A stretch of 64,000 nt of DNA from Diphasiastrum complanatum (lineage: Eukaryota > Streptophyta > Lycopodiopsida > Lycopodiales > Lycopodiaceae): the NCBI GenBank assembly GCA_029204225.1, contig CM055095.1, positions 68,304,305-68,368,304 on the forward strand. Direction: 5' to 3'. The notes beneath the pieces were generated by a model that was not told where the DNA came from, searched no databases, and saw nothing but the letters and a program-made list of their open reading frames with translations. This document shows positions 41,469 to 51,960 of the stretch, piece by piece; position 1 is the first letter of the stretch, and every line of letters begins with the position of its first letter. A program made the translations under genes and the position numbers.

Positions 41469-41744
41469 GACACGTGTGAACATCCACTTGCCATGTGGGA
41501 GCATTTACTCATGCACATGCAAGGAAAAACTAATTTCTAGGTGACTAGTCAACTTGACTAAAAAACTAGTCATATCATGTTCACACTAACTAGATTGATA
41601 CAAAATCAATTTAGATATATACAAGCATGAAAAGTACATCCTTTCATGCGTGGAAACAGGCTCCACACATGTGAAATCAGATCATCACATTATTCTAATG
41701 TTTGGTCATAACCAATGTCAAGTGAGAAGTGACAATTTTCAACA
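41469..41744 (-). repeat. copia 3' LTR start (truncated)
   Basis: Minus TGTTGAAAATTGTCAC from 41744, matching 16793-17079 in the same orientation; preceded on the minus strand by the purine-rich AAGTGAGGAGGAG. Only about 276 bp remain before the inverted LTR piece. Confidence 0.8.
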
Positions 41745-41751
41745 CTCCTCC

Positions 41752-42440
41752 TCACTTCTAACTTTGCAAATCTATTGTACATCTATCTACAATTCCAAGA
41801 GCATATCTTAATATTAAAAATGGATCTTTGGACAATGGCTTGGTTAAGATATCAATTATGCATTCGGATGATGGTACATGATGTAGTTGCACCTCCTTGG
41901 ATTGTACCTTCTCCCTCACAAAGTGGTGAGCTATCTCAATATGCTTTGTTCTAGCATGGAAGATAGGATTTGAAAAATTTGTTGAGAAACTTGATTGTCA
42001 CAAAATATGTAAGGGATCTCCTCGGCCTCTAGCATATGTAGTTCTATCAAGAGTCTTCTCAGCCATAGGAGCTCTTTGGTTGTTGAAGTCAATGCCTTGT
42101 ACTCGACTTCACAAGAAGATAGTGAGATTGTATCTTGCTTTTTGGAAAGCCAAGATATTACTCCTCCACAAAGAAATGTTGCAAATGCAGTAATGGACTT
42201 CCTATCCATCTTGTCACCTCTGAATCCGAGTAGGCTCTCAAGTGCAAGTTAGATCCTTCATAAAAAAATCTAGTACTAGAAACATATCTAAGTACTCTCT
42301 TGGCACTTTTCTAATGATGAACTAAAAGAGCGTGCATACTTTGACTCAACTTGTTTACACAAAAACTTAAGTCAGGTCTAGTGATGGTCAAATAGATTAG
42401 AGAGCCTATAAGCTTCTTCATCACCTTCATTAGTTGCTTT
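41752..42440 (-). pseudogene. copia RNase H and RT tail
   Basis: Read downwards from 42440: LIGSLIYLTITRPDLSF, a broken stretch, SITAFATFLCGGVISWLSKK, TISLSSCEVEYKALTS and IPYIFCDNQVSQQIF, followed by frameshifted remnants of HARTKHIEIAHHFVREKV and the C-terminus. It is a close relative of 17087-18062. The RT palm with its YVDD box is missing, replaced by foreign DNA at 42441-42895. Confidence 0.87.
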
Positions 42441-42895
42441 CACAACATGCTCCATCATGTGGGAACCATTGATGGATTGCAAATCCACTTGTGGCTGGTT
42501 TTTTGGCTACCTACTTTGGATGGAGCATGCTTGTCTTCACTTTTTGACTTGATGCTACCGCACTTCGTATTCTACATCTCTTCTACATCGGGCATGATTG
42601 GGGCTGAGATTTTGGCTTCTTAGACTACTTCAAGCTGAAGTTTTTTTTTTTGGCGGCATTAAGCTCTGACAGCAAGCTGCATCTTTTCTTTTTCGGCTAC
42701 ATGGAGTTTTGGGCAGCATGCAAACTTTGCAATTTTTCATACTTCATGTCATGTTATGTTTTTTACATTATCATTTAAGAAGGGTGTTAGAAGTAATAAA
42801 TGATAATGTTAGTTTCCCATAGGTTACTTTGACCCAAAAGGTCGAGACTTGTGTAACCATGGGTTAGGTTTATTATTTAGACCATGTTAAGTCAG
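42441..42895 (+). repeat. foreign insert with a possible LTR start
   Basis: Non-coding DNA unlike the flanking copia. A purine run then TGTTAGAAGTAATAAATG near 42785 looks like an LTR start on the plus strand, and a poly-T run lies near 42642. It replaces the catalytic middle of the copia RT rather than simply interrupting it. Confidence 0.5.
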
Positions 42896-42897
42896 TT

Positions 42898-44359
42898 TTA
42901 GTTGAGTTGGACCCAATTTTGGACAGGTGCAAATGTTTCTTCATAATCCAATCCTTTTATTTGAAAAAATCCCTTAGCAACAAGCCTAGCTTTGTACTTA
43001 CTAATAGATCCATCTTGATTGTACTTTATTCTATAGATCCACTTACATGCAAGTGGTTTCTTCCCTCTTGGAAGATTTACAAGGTTCCAAGTATGATTTT
43101 CTTCTAATGCATCATACTCTACTTGCATTGCATCTCTCCAAACTTTAGATTTATATGCCTCTTCAAAAGATGATGGTTCTTCAAGCAATGTAGCTAAGGA
43201 CGCGTAAGAGGTAGAAGGTGTAGAGTCTTCCTTTTGCTTTCCCTTGTCCACATAGGTGAGCCTTGAGGGCTCGGCCTTGCTCCTTGATTATCTTATCGAC
43301 CCCTTTTGACTCGGATCCATGTCTGCATCCTCGGGTTTGTCATGATCCTCCTCGGGTTTGTCAACATCCTCCTCGGATTTGCCAAGATCTTCAATGTAGA
43401 ATGGGTTAGATCCATTTGACAAGTTCTTAGCAAATTGTGTCTCATCAAAAAGTACATCCTTGCTTACCTTTACTTTCTTGGATATAGGATCATATATCCT
43501 ATATCCCTTGCTATTTTCTCCATAGCCAACAAAGATTTCTTTGAAGGAGGTAGCATCTTCTTTCCTTCTAGTCTCCAAAGGGATGTGAACATAACAAATA
43601 CATCCAAAGATCTTAAAACCTTTTACATTGGGTTTCTTATCAATAAAGGCTTGATAAGGTGAGATCCCATCTATAGCACTACTAGGAAGTCTATTACACA
43701 AATAATTAGCACATGTTATAGCTTCTCCCCAAAATGAGATGGGAAGTGATGCATCAAGTCTTAAAGACTTTGCACACTCACATAGACTCCTATTTTTCCT
43801 CTCGTCCATCCCATTTTGTTGGGGGGTGTAGGAACAAGTGTATTGTAGCTTAATGCCATTGATCTCACAAAAGTATTTCATTTTATTGGAGGTATACTCT
43901 CCTCCATTATCACATCTTAGTGATTTGATAGAAGTACTAAGTTGTTTCTCTACTAGAGACTTGAACTTAATGAAAGCTTCATAAACAAGACTTTTTTTTT
44001 ATAGTAACTCATTCCATGTGAATCTAGTACAATCATCTATAAAAGTTACATACATCAAGGCACCTCCATTACTTGCATGTGAAAAACTATGTACATCAAA
44101 ATGTATGAGATTCAAGGGAGAGAGAGATCTTGATGAAGATCTCTTGTAAGAGGATTTGTGTGACTTTGTAAGGCCACATGCCTCACACATCTTTCCACAC
44201 TTCTTGAAAGCTCTTGGTAGGCCGAGAGCTAGTTCCTTGCTTGCCATTGACTCCATAGATTGAAGATTAGGATGGTCTAATCTCTTATGCCAAAGCTCCA
44301 CTTGAGTTAGCTCCTCCCTAGCCAAGTTCACACTTTCACTTGCAACATTAGCATCCAGC
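42898..44359 (-). pseudogene. copia integrase and N-terminal RT
   Basis: Read downwards from 44359: LDANVASESVNLAREELTQV, LWHKRLDHPNLQSMESM, CGKMCEACGLTKSHKSSY, FDVHSFSHASNGGALMYVTF, IDDCTRFTW, then KYFCEINGIKLQYTCSYTPQ, QNGMDERKNRSLCECAKSLR, WGEAITCANYLCNRLPSSAI, FGCICYVHIPLETRRKEDAT and KGYRIYDPISKKVKVSKDV; RT begins EAYKSKVWRDAMQVEYDALE and KYKARLVAKGFFQIKGLDYE before losing homology. The DDE residues are partly conserved. The fragment starts abruptly inside a tRNase Z exon at 44360, with no gag and no 5' LTR. Confidence 0.9.
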
Positions 44360-44430
44360 CTGACTTGGTATCACATGATAGGTTTTGAATGGCTTGACAA
44401 GAAGATTCTTTCCCATGCTAAACTCCTCTC
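44360..44430 (-). pseudogene. tRNase Z relic, exon 3 (cut)
   Basis: Spliced after exon 2 (phase 1) this reads VGEEFSMGKNLLVKPF and KTYHVIPSQ, matching the plant short-form tRNase Z segment around GEEF...VKxFKTxHVIxSQGY. The acceptor CCAGATAG precedes GAGAGGAG. Coding homology stops at CAG (44360), where copia integrase sequence begins. The stop point also coincides with a possible exon end, so the copia could instead lie in an intron right at the boundary. Later exons were not found in the window. Confidence 0.8.
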
Positions 44431-44763
44431 CTATCTGGATAATGTTCTGTCAATTTCTAACTCTTTCATTCAAACACAACACAGCCTGATTCACTTGATC
44501 CGAAGTAAAACATAAGTGTGCTAAACATTTGCAATAGATCTTCAAGCACATAACATCACTCAAACGTCATTGGTGCATCAATAACAAAACCTACAAATAG
44601 GTTTTCATCACATTAACACTAAAAATCGATATGACTCATTCCAGGGTTCTATTAAAAATAAAGAGAAGAGCAAATCTTAATTCGTTACACCAGTCCTAGA
44701 TGCTTACTCTCTCCATTGCATCTAAAAATATTTACAATAGTGAGATGGTTAAGGAGAGCATAC
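44431..44763 (-). other. tRNase Z intron 2
   Basis: 333 bp between a good donor (GTATGC after GATGTGG) and the acceptor at 44431-44432. It holds no gene. Confidence 0.7.
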
Positions 44764-44912
44764 CCACATCAAGGCCTATGAGTTCATGCTTCCAATGCCC
44801 TGTGAATATCAAATAGCTTCTCCACTGTGAGCTTGATGCAAGCTGGAACAATCACTGTAGGAGGTTTCATCTTGTATAGTCCTCGTGTGGCTACATACAT
44901 GGCAACTCCACC
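44764..44912 (-). pseudogene. tRNase Z relic, exon 2 (frameshifted)
   Basis: Acceptor TTGACAG precedes GGTGGAGTTGCC. It encodes GGVAMYVATRGLYKMKPPTV, IVPACIKLTVEKLFDIHRAL and, after a one-base frame change, KHELIGLDVG. The family expects a few more residues between HRAL and KHEL, so roughly 14 bp appear deleted. The exon is 149 bp, whereas a phase 0 start and phase 1 end require a length of 3n+1. The frame is therefore broken even if spliced. Confidence 0.88.
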
Positions 44913-45496
44913 CTGTCAACGAAGATGGCAACTGTAAGTCAGATTTCTCATAAAGAACCAGAGGCACTTCACAATGGATAGCATATTATTTTAGAGACTA
45001 GCATAATGGCCAGACTTTAGATACTATAATGAGAGATTCAGTTCTTGTCAAAATCCATACTCTTGTAACTTGTTAACACGTACAATCCACTCAACTGATC
45101 TTAAAAATTAATGATGTCCTACAATCCTTAACATAGGATAGTTAGATTGTTCTGAAGCTGACAACTATGATTAGGACTCGTGATGTAGATTTTTCTCGTA
45201 ACATGCAAGCTCATTGCTTGAATGTACGAACTTAGACTTCTGCATGGTGCAAATTTCTCTTTGCATGGAGCAAATCTTTCCTTATGCAAACTGGAAATTT
45301 TCAGTCTTTTGCATGCAAAGCAAGATATGACTTGTGTAATTGTTACAGGCATATGACTTGCATCCATGGTCCCTTTTTATTTATTGGTGATTTGAGGTAA
45401 AAGGGGTCAGTGACAGAAAAAAAAGGGCTAAACACTCTCGGGCCCTAGTAACTTTGACTTGATAGCTTTCTACCCCCCTTACGGGCCTCGAAATAG

Positions 45497-45877
45497 CTAT
45501 AAGTAGAGTAACTCATGGACATTCCCAATTAAAAATTTCATGCTTGGGACAGAGAGTAAGCATCTCACGAACAAGAAGTCCCAAGCAACGAGCATCAGGA
45601 TAGGAGACAAAACTGCGAAGTGTATGCACGCCATCCCGAAAGAGACAATAATACCTCCCCCGTATCTCATAATACAACGGACATCTGAGGAGGAAATGGG
45701 CTTCATCTTCCACCTCCTGCAACGAGCACAAGCGACATAGACGACGCTCCCGGGGGATATCCCATGCACGACCGGCCTCAATAGCAAGCTGATGAGAGGA
45801 AATGCGCAACTACCAAGAATATGTAGAATGTTTGTCATTATAAATGCCATTTGGCTAGTTTTTGTTAGTGTGGTCAC
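45497..45877 (-). pseudogene. LINE reverse-transcriptase C-terminal zinc region
   Basis: The minus strand encodes MRISSHQLAIEAGRAWDIP, RERRLCRLCSLQEVEDEAHF and LLRCPLYYEIRGRYYCLF. The CRLC...EDEAHFLLRCPLY pattern is the zf-RVT-like zinc region at the C-terminus of plant non-LTR retrotransposon proteins. About 98 residues are open; the upstream RT domain and the 3' tail are not visible. Confidence 0.8.
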
Positions 45878-46199
45878 TTTTGTGCATTTGTTGTTTTCAC
45901 AATTTTTTCATTAAAGACAATTATTGATGTCATAGCTTAATTGACATTTTTATAGGTACCTACTTTTTTGGGTGCACTAACCTTGGAGGAAACAATTGAA
46001 TTCCCCACCACCCTTTTTTAACAGTTTAAGCGTATATGATTTCTCAAAGCTCCATACACTTCCCAAGATGACTTTAAGTAGATAGATTCTTCATGGGAGA
46101 TTGATATGCTTGGGTTCTTCATGGGAGATTGATATATTGTGCCTATAGGGCTCTGTCAATGATTGTATTTGATAATCTTTATTAGTGTTAGCTGGAGTT

Positions 46200-47700
46200 C
46201 ATCATTTATGATTATGCTTTTATGTGATGCAATATATGTGAATCTTTTCATAACTTCATATCGCAGCACCTTCCTAGCCTCCAGCCTCCATCATGACCCC
46301 CGCTTCGCCTCTCCACAACCCTCTCTCCATCTCTTCATTGCCCCGATCATTTTTTTCTCGCCCAGCCCTCTTTCCTCCACCAATCTTTCATCAGTCCTTA
46401 ACCCACTCGGTCTCCTTTCTAACCATTTCACTCTACCTGCTTCACAACATCCCGTTCAAGCGGGCCCCTATCGGCTCCTTCCAGTCCTATTTATAGCCAC
46501 CCTCCAACTTTATCTACATTTGTTTTGCCCATGATCCTCCATTCTAGCCTGTTTTCCCCCTCCCCAAGTGTTCACAACCCTTAACCAAAATTCAAACAGC
46601 TTCCATCAACTCCAACTCCTATCCATTCCTCCCCCGCCCCTGGCTATATTGCTCACTACCTATTCAAACCCTTCCCATTTATATCTTGTTCTCTCCTTCA
46701 GGTAAAGGCCTCTTCATGATTTGGCCTTACAACTCCTTGAGTGAAAACACACTTTTTGGTGTTTCGCACCCATTTGTGCAACTTGCATTAATTAATATAA
46801 CTAGCCAACAAGGATAAAATAGGAAATATGATTCAACACCTCCTTTAATGGCTATTTTATTCAATCTAACACCTAACAAGTGCCAAAAAATTCCAAATTT
46901 TATTCTTTATTAAGTGGCTTAGTAAAGATGTTAGCAATTTCATCGTCAATTTGTAGAACTCAAGCTGCATCTCGCCATTATAGATTTTCTCTCATATAAA
47001 TTGTTGATCCACCTCAATGTGTTTCGTCCTTGCATGGTGTACAAGATTCTTTATAACCATTCTTTTAAACCATTTTTCTTTATATTAACAATAAATCATT
47101 TACAACTACATCCAACATGTGATGGTCAAGTTATTAACAATGTTTCCTTTCTCTCTTAAGACATACAAATTGCAATCAAAATTACTCTTCTTGGGTTGTT
47201 GTTGAGTAGATTATTTATTTATACGAATATACCAAGCCCTAGGTGCCTACTTCAGACCATAGGTCTTTCTTGAACTTGCACATTGGATTCTCTTTGCCCT
47301 TGCCTATGGGTACTCCATGTCAACCTCCTACTTCTAGTTATCCATTGAGAAAGGCACACTTGACATCCACTTGCTGGAAATCCCATCCAAGATATGCCGC
47401 AAAGGCCAACACGGTCCCGCTAGATGTCATCTTTGCCATAGGAGCAAATGTCTCATCAAAGTCCAATTCTTATCGGGTGAACCACTTGTCCACTTGGCAC
47501 TGACCTTGCCTTACATTTATTGATAGTTCCAACAACCTAGAACTTGGTCCTTTAACCCACTTGTAACTATAAGTTGCTTGCCTTCTAACAAATCCACAAG
47601 CTCCTATGTCTCATTTTACATGGATTCATACTCCTCCTACATGGCATTTTTCCATACCTTCTCTTTCACAACTTTATGAAAATTGTGTGGCTCGTGAAAA
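46200..47700 (-). pseudogene. degenerate copia RT, RNase H end and LTR
   Basis: Read downwards: FDETFAPMAKMTSSGTVLAF, AAYLGWDFQQVDVKCAFLNG (RT, 47500-47350), weak remains of PRAWY near 47235, then KNLVHHARTKHIEVDQQFI, EKIYNGEMQLEF and IANIFTKPLNKE (RNase H C-terminus, 47060-46900). A purine tract AAAGGAGG precedes TGTTGAATCATATTTCC, the 3' LTR start at 46834. The minus-strand LTR has a TATA-like GATATAAATGGG (46676-46687); its C-rich remainder to about 46260 shows no other gene. RT catalytic residues and most of RNase H are lost. Confidence 0.75.
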
Positions 47701-49274
47701 TGTTAGAAATCAGAGCACGTAGTCAAACAGAGAAAGGAGGGAGAACACCATAGCTTGTAATAGAAGAATGCGCAGGACACTGAAAATAATTCAAGTGAAC
47801 ATGATGAAGTAACTAGTGATCCTTTTAGACATAAAAGAGACTAGACTAGTAGCCATCACATTACAAGGCTCTTCCACTTAAAGCCATTTTATCATTACTG
47901 AGTACATTTCAAGTATGTTAAATAGCTAATAAAAATTTGTCTATCTATGTACAAGGTTGGCATTACTCATTAATTATTCCAACGCCCTCCCTTAATGACA
48001 ACTTTGTCTTGAGCACCCAATCTGTATGACAATAAATGTTTTTTTAACTACGGGGCCTATGTGGAAATGTCAATGCCTTTTGTAACAGGTTTGTTTGAAG
48101 TTTAGGATTTAAGCAAAATGGAGATCAAACTAAGCCTTGGTAGGCATTTTTCAATTTTAGATTGGAGGCCCCTGTTTGCAAGTTTTTCTGTCCCCCAAAC
48201 AACGTTCATTGTCGAGGGTTCAAAATGTTCCCTCATTCCCATCTATGTTATAGACATCTTTACTTATCTAGATATTTGTGCATGACTCCTGCTCATGTTG
48301 ATATAAACACATATTTTGCATATGCAGATGTTGCAAATGTGACATGAGTTGCAATATTCACAACATCATTTAGATAGTTTATACATCTATTTGTGAAACT
48401 AGAATATATCCAATTTCACAAATTTATATAGAGAAGTCAGTAATATCATAAGGTAAAGCTTAGAAACAATATCCGAGCAACTCAAAAAGTCAAAGGATCT
48501 AAGTCAAAACAATAATATAAAATTCAATAAACAAAAAATATTAGCCAAACAACATTGCTTATGTCTCATCAGTACCCAAGCACAAGTTGCTAACTGGGTT
48601 TCGAAAGAATCCGGATTCTCTTCAAAACTAGACGATTTCTCCAACAAAAAACCCAAGGTCTTGATTTCAGCTTTCATGACGAGTTAAATTGCACTAAGAT
48701 TTTGAAGTAACATATTCAGCAATCAAGGCACAACCCATGTTTGCACCACCAATGATTGAAAATTTTCCATGTGGCAGTTTCAGTGCATGGTTAACATGCA
48801 AGTGGTCAGGCGTAAAATATATATTCCCTTTGAGCGCCATCAGGTTGCGAGGGTATTCAATAAGTTCAGAGGCTCTCTCAACATCTTAATTTGTGTATAC
48901 TCAATTCTTACATGATTGGATGATGGAGATCATATCTGGCATCTCAAATATCCACTATAATATTCAGCCCTGATTATTTCATGGCCATTTCATTGGTCGT
49001 AATTAGGATGGGCTTAAGATTTTGAAGCCTCATTTTTTCTTAGTAATCATATTGTTCATAACCTTGATGCAATCCAAATCTTGAGCCCTCATCTAGTTCA
49101 TAGAAGCATCACAATATAGTAAAAAGACAAGATTCCTATCTTGCATGGAAACAAACTTGAATGGAAGATTATGCCCACGCAAAATGGTTTAAAAGGTGAG
49201 TAATCATGTGAATGAAGAACTATACAACAACTACAACTTCTTTTAGGCGCTAACCCCTAAAACCTAAATTCTTA
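47701..49274. other. no gene seen
   Basis: AT-rich intronic DNA of the tRNase Z relic. Open frames (for example plus 48162-48347) have no motif. Confidence 0.4.
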
Positions 49275-49313
49275 TTACGCATGAACAAGAGTTATGAACG
49301 AGGAGAGACGCAT

Positions 49314-49658
49314 AATGTGGTCCATGTGAGCGTGGGATATGAACAGGAAATCATGCGAAATGGCACGCTGAGGACAGCGCCCTATGTCAAAAGCTACCCT
49401 CAGCTGGGAGATCATCACGCATGTTTCTTGGCCGCCAATAGATATGCCCTTAACAGCATATCCCTCCACCTCCAAACGCTTGGTCCTCCTCGTCGCCTTA
49501 CTTCCATCATGCGAATCCGCAGGCGCAGTTGAGGAATGCATGCCGCTCATACCAGTAATGCAAAGCGCCTTGACGACAGAAAAGGAGTGCCGCGGAATTG
49601 GCAGCAGCCTCAACAAAGAAGGAGAAGGAGAAGGAGAAGGAGAAAGCGAGAAAGGCAT
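49314..49658 (-). pseudogene. tRNase Z relic, exon 1 (plastid-type N-terminus)
   Basis: tRNase Z is the metallo-beta-lactamase-fold endonuclease that trims the 3' trailer of tRNA precursors. From the ATG at 49658, about 70 residues rich in Ser, Pro and Arg (SPSPSPSPSLLRLLPIPRHS) resemble an organelle transit peptide. They are followed by LEVEGYAVKGISIGGQETCV, LRVAFDIGRCPQRAISHDFL and FISHAHMDHI with the metal-binding HxHxDH motif intact. The exon ends at Ile in phase 0, matching exon 2, which begins with Gly-Gly. The donor site is AT instead of GT. The N-terminal extension suggests the plastid or mitochondrial form. With the exon 2 frameshift and the copia in exon 3, the gene is dead. Confidence 0.88.
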
Positions 49659-50222
49659 ATCTTCTTAGTTGAACAAAAACCTGGAGTGTAAGTCTGAAAA
49701 GAAGCCGGACAATCCAAGCGGCCGAGAGAAAATAGGAGCGGATGCACGCTGCTGTGCGGAGCACGAGAAGTTGGTTGCAGCTTGGCCTGGCATCAGCGCC
49801 ATCGAGCCGCCTGCGCCTCGTCGCTTATCCCTCTTTTTTTCTCCTTCTCTGTGTCTATTCCTCTTTGCTTTGCTCCTAGGTGATGATTTGAGGCAATAGG
49901 GCTTCCAAAATCTCCAACTCTTCAGCATAAATCAGCACAGTTTCCTGCCAGACCCGTGTTTGTCTGATCTACTATCAGTTTAGGACAAAGGAGCAACGGT
50001 GGAGCTTTCAAAACTTTTCCTATTGCTGGTCTTTTAGAGTTTTGGTGGGCGCTTTTGTTTGGGCAAGTTCTCCGAAATCTATTGCAAAAGGTTTACAACG
50101 GCCGACGGCTCCATCGAGGTTAACGGCGTTCCGTGTGAAGAAAAATCAATAAAATATAAAAAAGATCTCGGTTCAGTTGGTGAGGTAGTTCATCACAGGA
50201 TTCCCTTTGTACAGTTGTTCTC
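49659..50222. other. upstream region of the tRNase Z relic
   Basis: GC-richer than its surroundings. Possible 5' untranslated and promoter DNA of the minus-strand gene. No clear TATA box was found, and no other gene is visible. Confidence 0.35.
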
Positions 50223-50549
50223 ATGGCTTCGGACATCTCCCTACTTCGTCCTCTCAGTCTCAAACGACCTGCTTCAACTATATCTCCCCCTCCTGACTCC
50301 CCTCCTTGTTCACGTCAGGCTATGCTAGGTTCCTCGCTTGCCACAACACCCTTTGTTCCTCCTTCGCCCACCTCTTCCCATGGCATTGTTGCCCCCTCGC
50401 TTGGTTGTGAACCTCCTTCGACCCTTGTTGCATTGCCTTCTCAATCCCCTGAACGGGTTCCTTGCCATGCTTGTGGTCGTTTCTTCTCTCCTAGAGGAGG
50501 TCTTGCCCGTCACCAGCGTTCTTGTCCTGTGCTGCTTCACTCTTTGTGA
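50223..50549 (+). pseudogene. zinc-finger ORF, probable LINE N-terminus
   Basis: A 108-codon frame: a Ser/Pro-rich N-terminal part (PASTISPPPDSPPCSRQ, PPSPTSSHGIVAPSL) followed by CHACGRFFSPRGGLARHQRSC, a CCHC/C2H2-like finger of the C-x2-C-x-R-x-F...GL-x2-H type found at the N-terminus of some non-LTR retrotransposon proteins. The frame ends TCTTTG-TGA as a truncated copia LTR begins. It could equally be a host zinc-finger exon. Right of the copia (53379-53600) a Arg/Ala-rich frame might be its continuation. Confidence 0.4.
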
Positions 50550-51217
50550 TCATTTGTAGATCAATTTCAGTCCTTAAACTCTGAAATTTGACATGGTATC
50601 AGAGCCAAGTCAAAGAGCTTAGTTGATGATCCAAAAATCTTCATTTTGGTGAAAGCATTGGTGCTTGATTCACTTTGAAGGAGGGCGACTTTTTCTAATA
50701 GTTTACTTGTGATGTTGATGTTCAGTTTAGTGTGTAAAGTTTAGATGTATTTCTCACATGTGTAAGAGGCTGCTGGGGTTGTACTTTCACCAAAACTTCG
50801 TGTTTTTTCAATATTTGAGCTTCAAACAAGTTGTGTAGAGTGAAACTAGTGATGTGCTTATGAAAAGCCATTGTTTTCATTATAGATTTGATGAGTGAAT
50901 GGTGGTATAATTTTATTAAACCTACAGATCCTTGAGAGAGAGTTTGAGGCTTATGGTTTTTAGTTCAAGAGTGAAACTAAAACCAATTCTAAACACCATA
51001 GGAAGGCATTGGCACTTCCAAAAATCAAACCCAAGGTTCTAAGTGAATAGATTGTGTAGAATACACTTTCCCAAATATTTTTTTGAGTTCAAGATCATTA
51101 TAGATCTTGCTTCTTGAGTCTAGTGAGATTCAAGAGAGTAGCATTTTAGCTAAATTCTGAGAAAGGAAGAAGGGAGAGCCTTTGAATAGTACATTTGTTG
51201 TACTTGTTACTAGATAG

Positions 51218-51960
51218 AATGGATTCAATTGGAGCCTATCTTCTTGAGACTAGTGAAAGACTAAATTCTAATAATTATTCAACTTGAAAAGTAAGAATGG
51301 AGTCACTACTTGTGCTCCAAGATATGTTTGATAATGAATGTTAGTAATGAACTTCTAAAGGAAGTGGCATCTTGTACCTTGGCCAATGAGGCATGGAACT
51401 ACTTGAAAGGGATTTATGAATCCAAAAATACCTCTAGATTGCTTATGATTAGAAACAAAGTTCTTCAAAGCATTAGAGGGAGTGATGAGAGTGCTCAAGA
51501 GTATGTCTTGAAAATAAAATCTCTCAACAAAAAACTTTCCATCATTAGTGAGGGTATTCATGATGATGAACTTGTTCAAATCATTTTGAATGGTCTTGGA
51601 GATGAGTTCTCCAATCTTGTACAAAACTTTGCTATTCAAGATGCACTACTTTCCATTGACAAGCTCCATAGTGTGCTTGTGGCCGAGGAGAGTAGGATCC
51701 TTCATGTCAAGCAAAGGATTGGATTCTTAAAGTTGCATGATGGTGATGAAAAGGCCAACTTCTCAAGCAAGGGAAAGGCAAAGTCAAAGAAGAAGATCCA
51801 ACACAAGGAGACCAAGAATGATGCTCAACCATTAAGCTCCGAAGGTGGAAAGAAGAACAAAGCCAAACTCAAGTTGCTTCTTTTGTGGAAAGAATGAGCA
51901 CTTTGCATCCAAGTGTTTCAAGAAGAAGAATGCACAAGGAGAGAGCAAACAAGGCAACCT
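51218..51960 (+). pseudogene. copia gag
   Basis: Starts MDSIGAYLLETSERLNSNNY at 51218, with a stop at the position of Ile/Trp (STOP-KVRMES). LLVLQDM then jumps to MNVSNELLKEVASC, an internal loss of about 33 residues relative to the intact relative. After that the frame is good: EAWNYLKGIYESKNTSRLLM, DESAQEYVLKIKSLNKKLS, LVQNFAIQDALLSIDKLHSV. The zinc knuckle reads CFFCGKNEHFASKC in a shifted frame (about 51875-51917), keeping all four ligands. At 51735 it has a His codon where the young copy has UAG. Confidence 0.88.

Larger units (their letters stand above)
44913..49313 (-). other. tRNase Z intron 1 (4.4 kb) filled with transposon debris
   Basis: Between exon 1 and exon 2 lie a LINE tail (45497-45877) and a degenerate copia (46200-47700). 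The remaining parts, including 44913-45496 and 47701-49274, show no gene. The donor dinucleotide on the minus strand is AT (49313-49312) where GT is expected; the next bases GCGT fit a donor, so a single GT-to-AT change is the likely cause. Confidence 0.65.

Noticed and set aside
46163-46534. Ser/Pro/Leu-rich plus-strand frames as a secreted protein gene
   Set aside because: They lie in C-rich LTR-like DNA of a minus-strand copia inside an intron, and lack a convincing signal peptide or family match.
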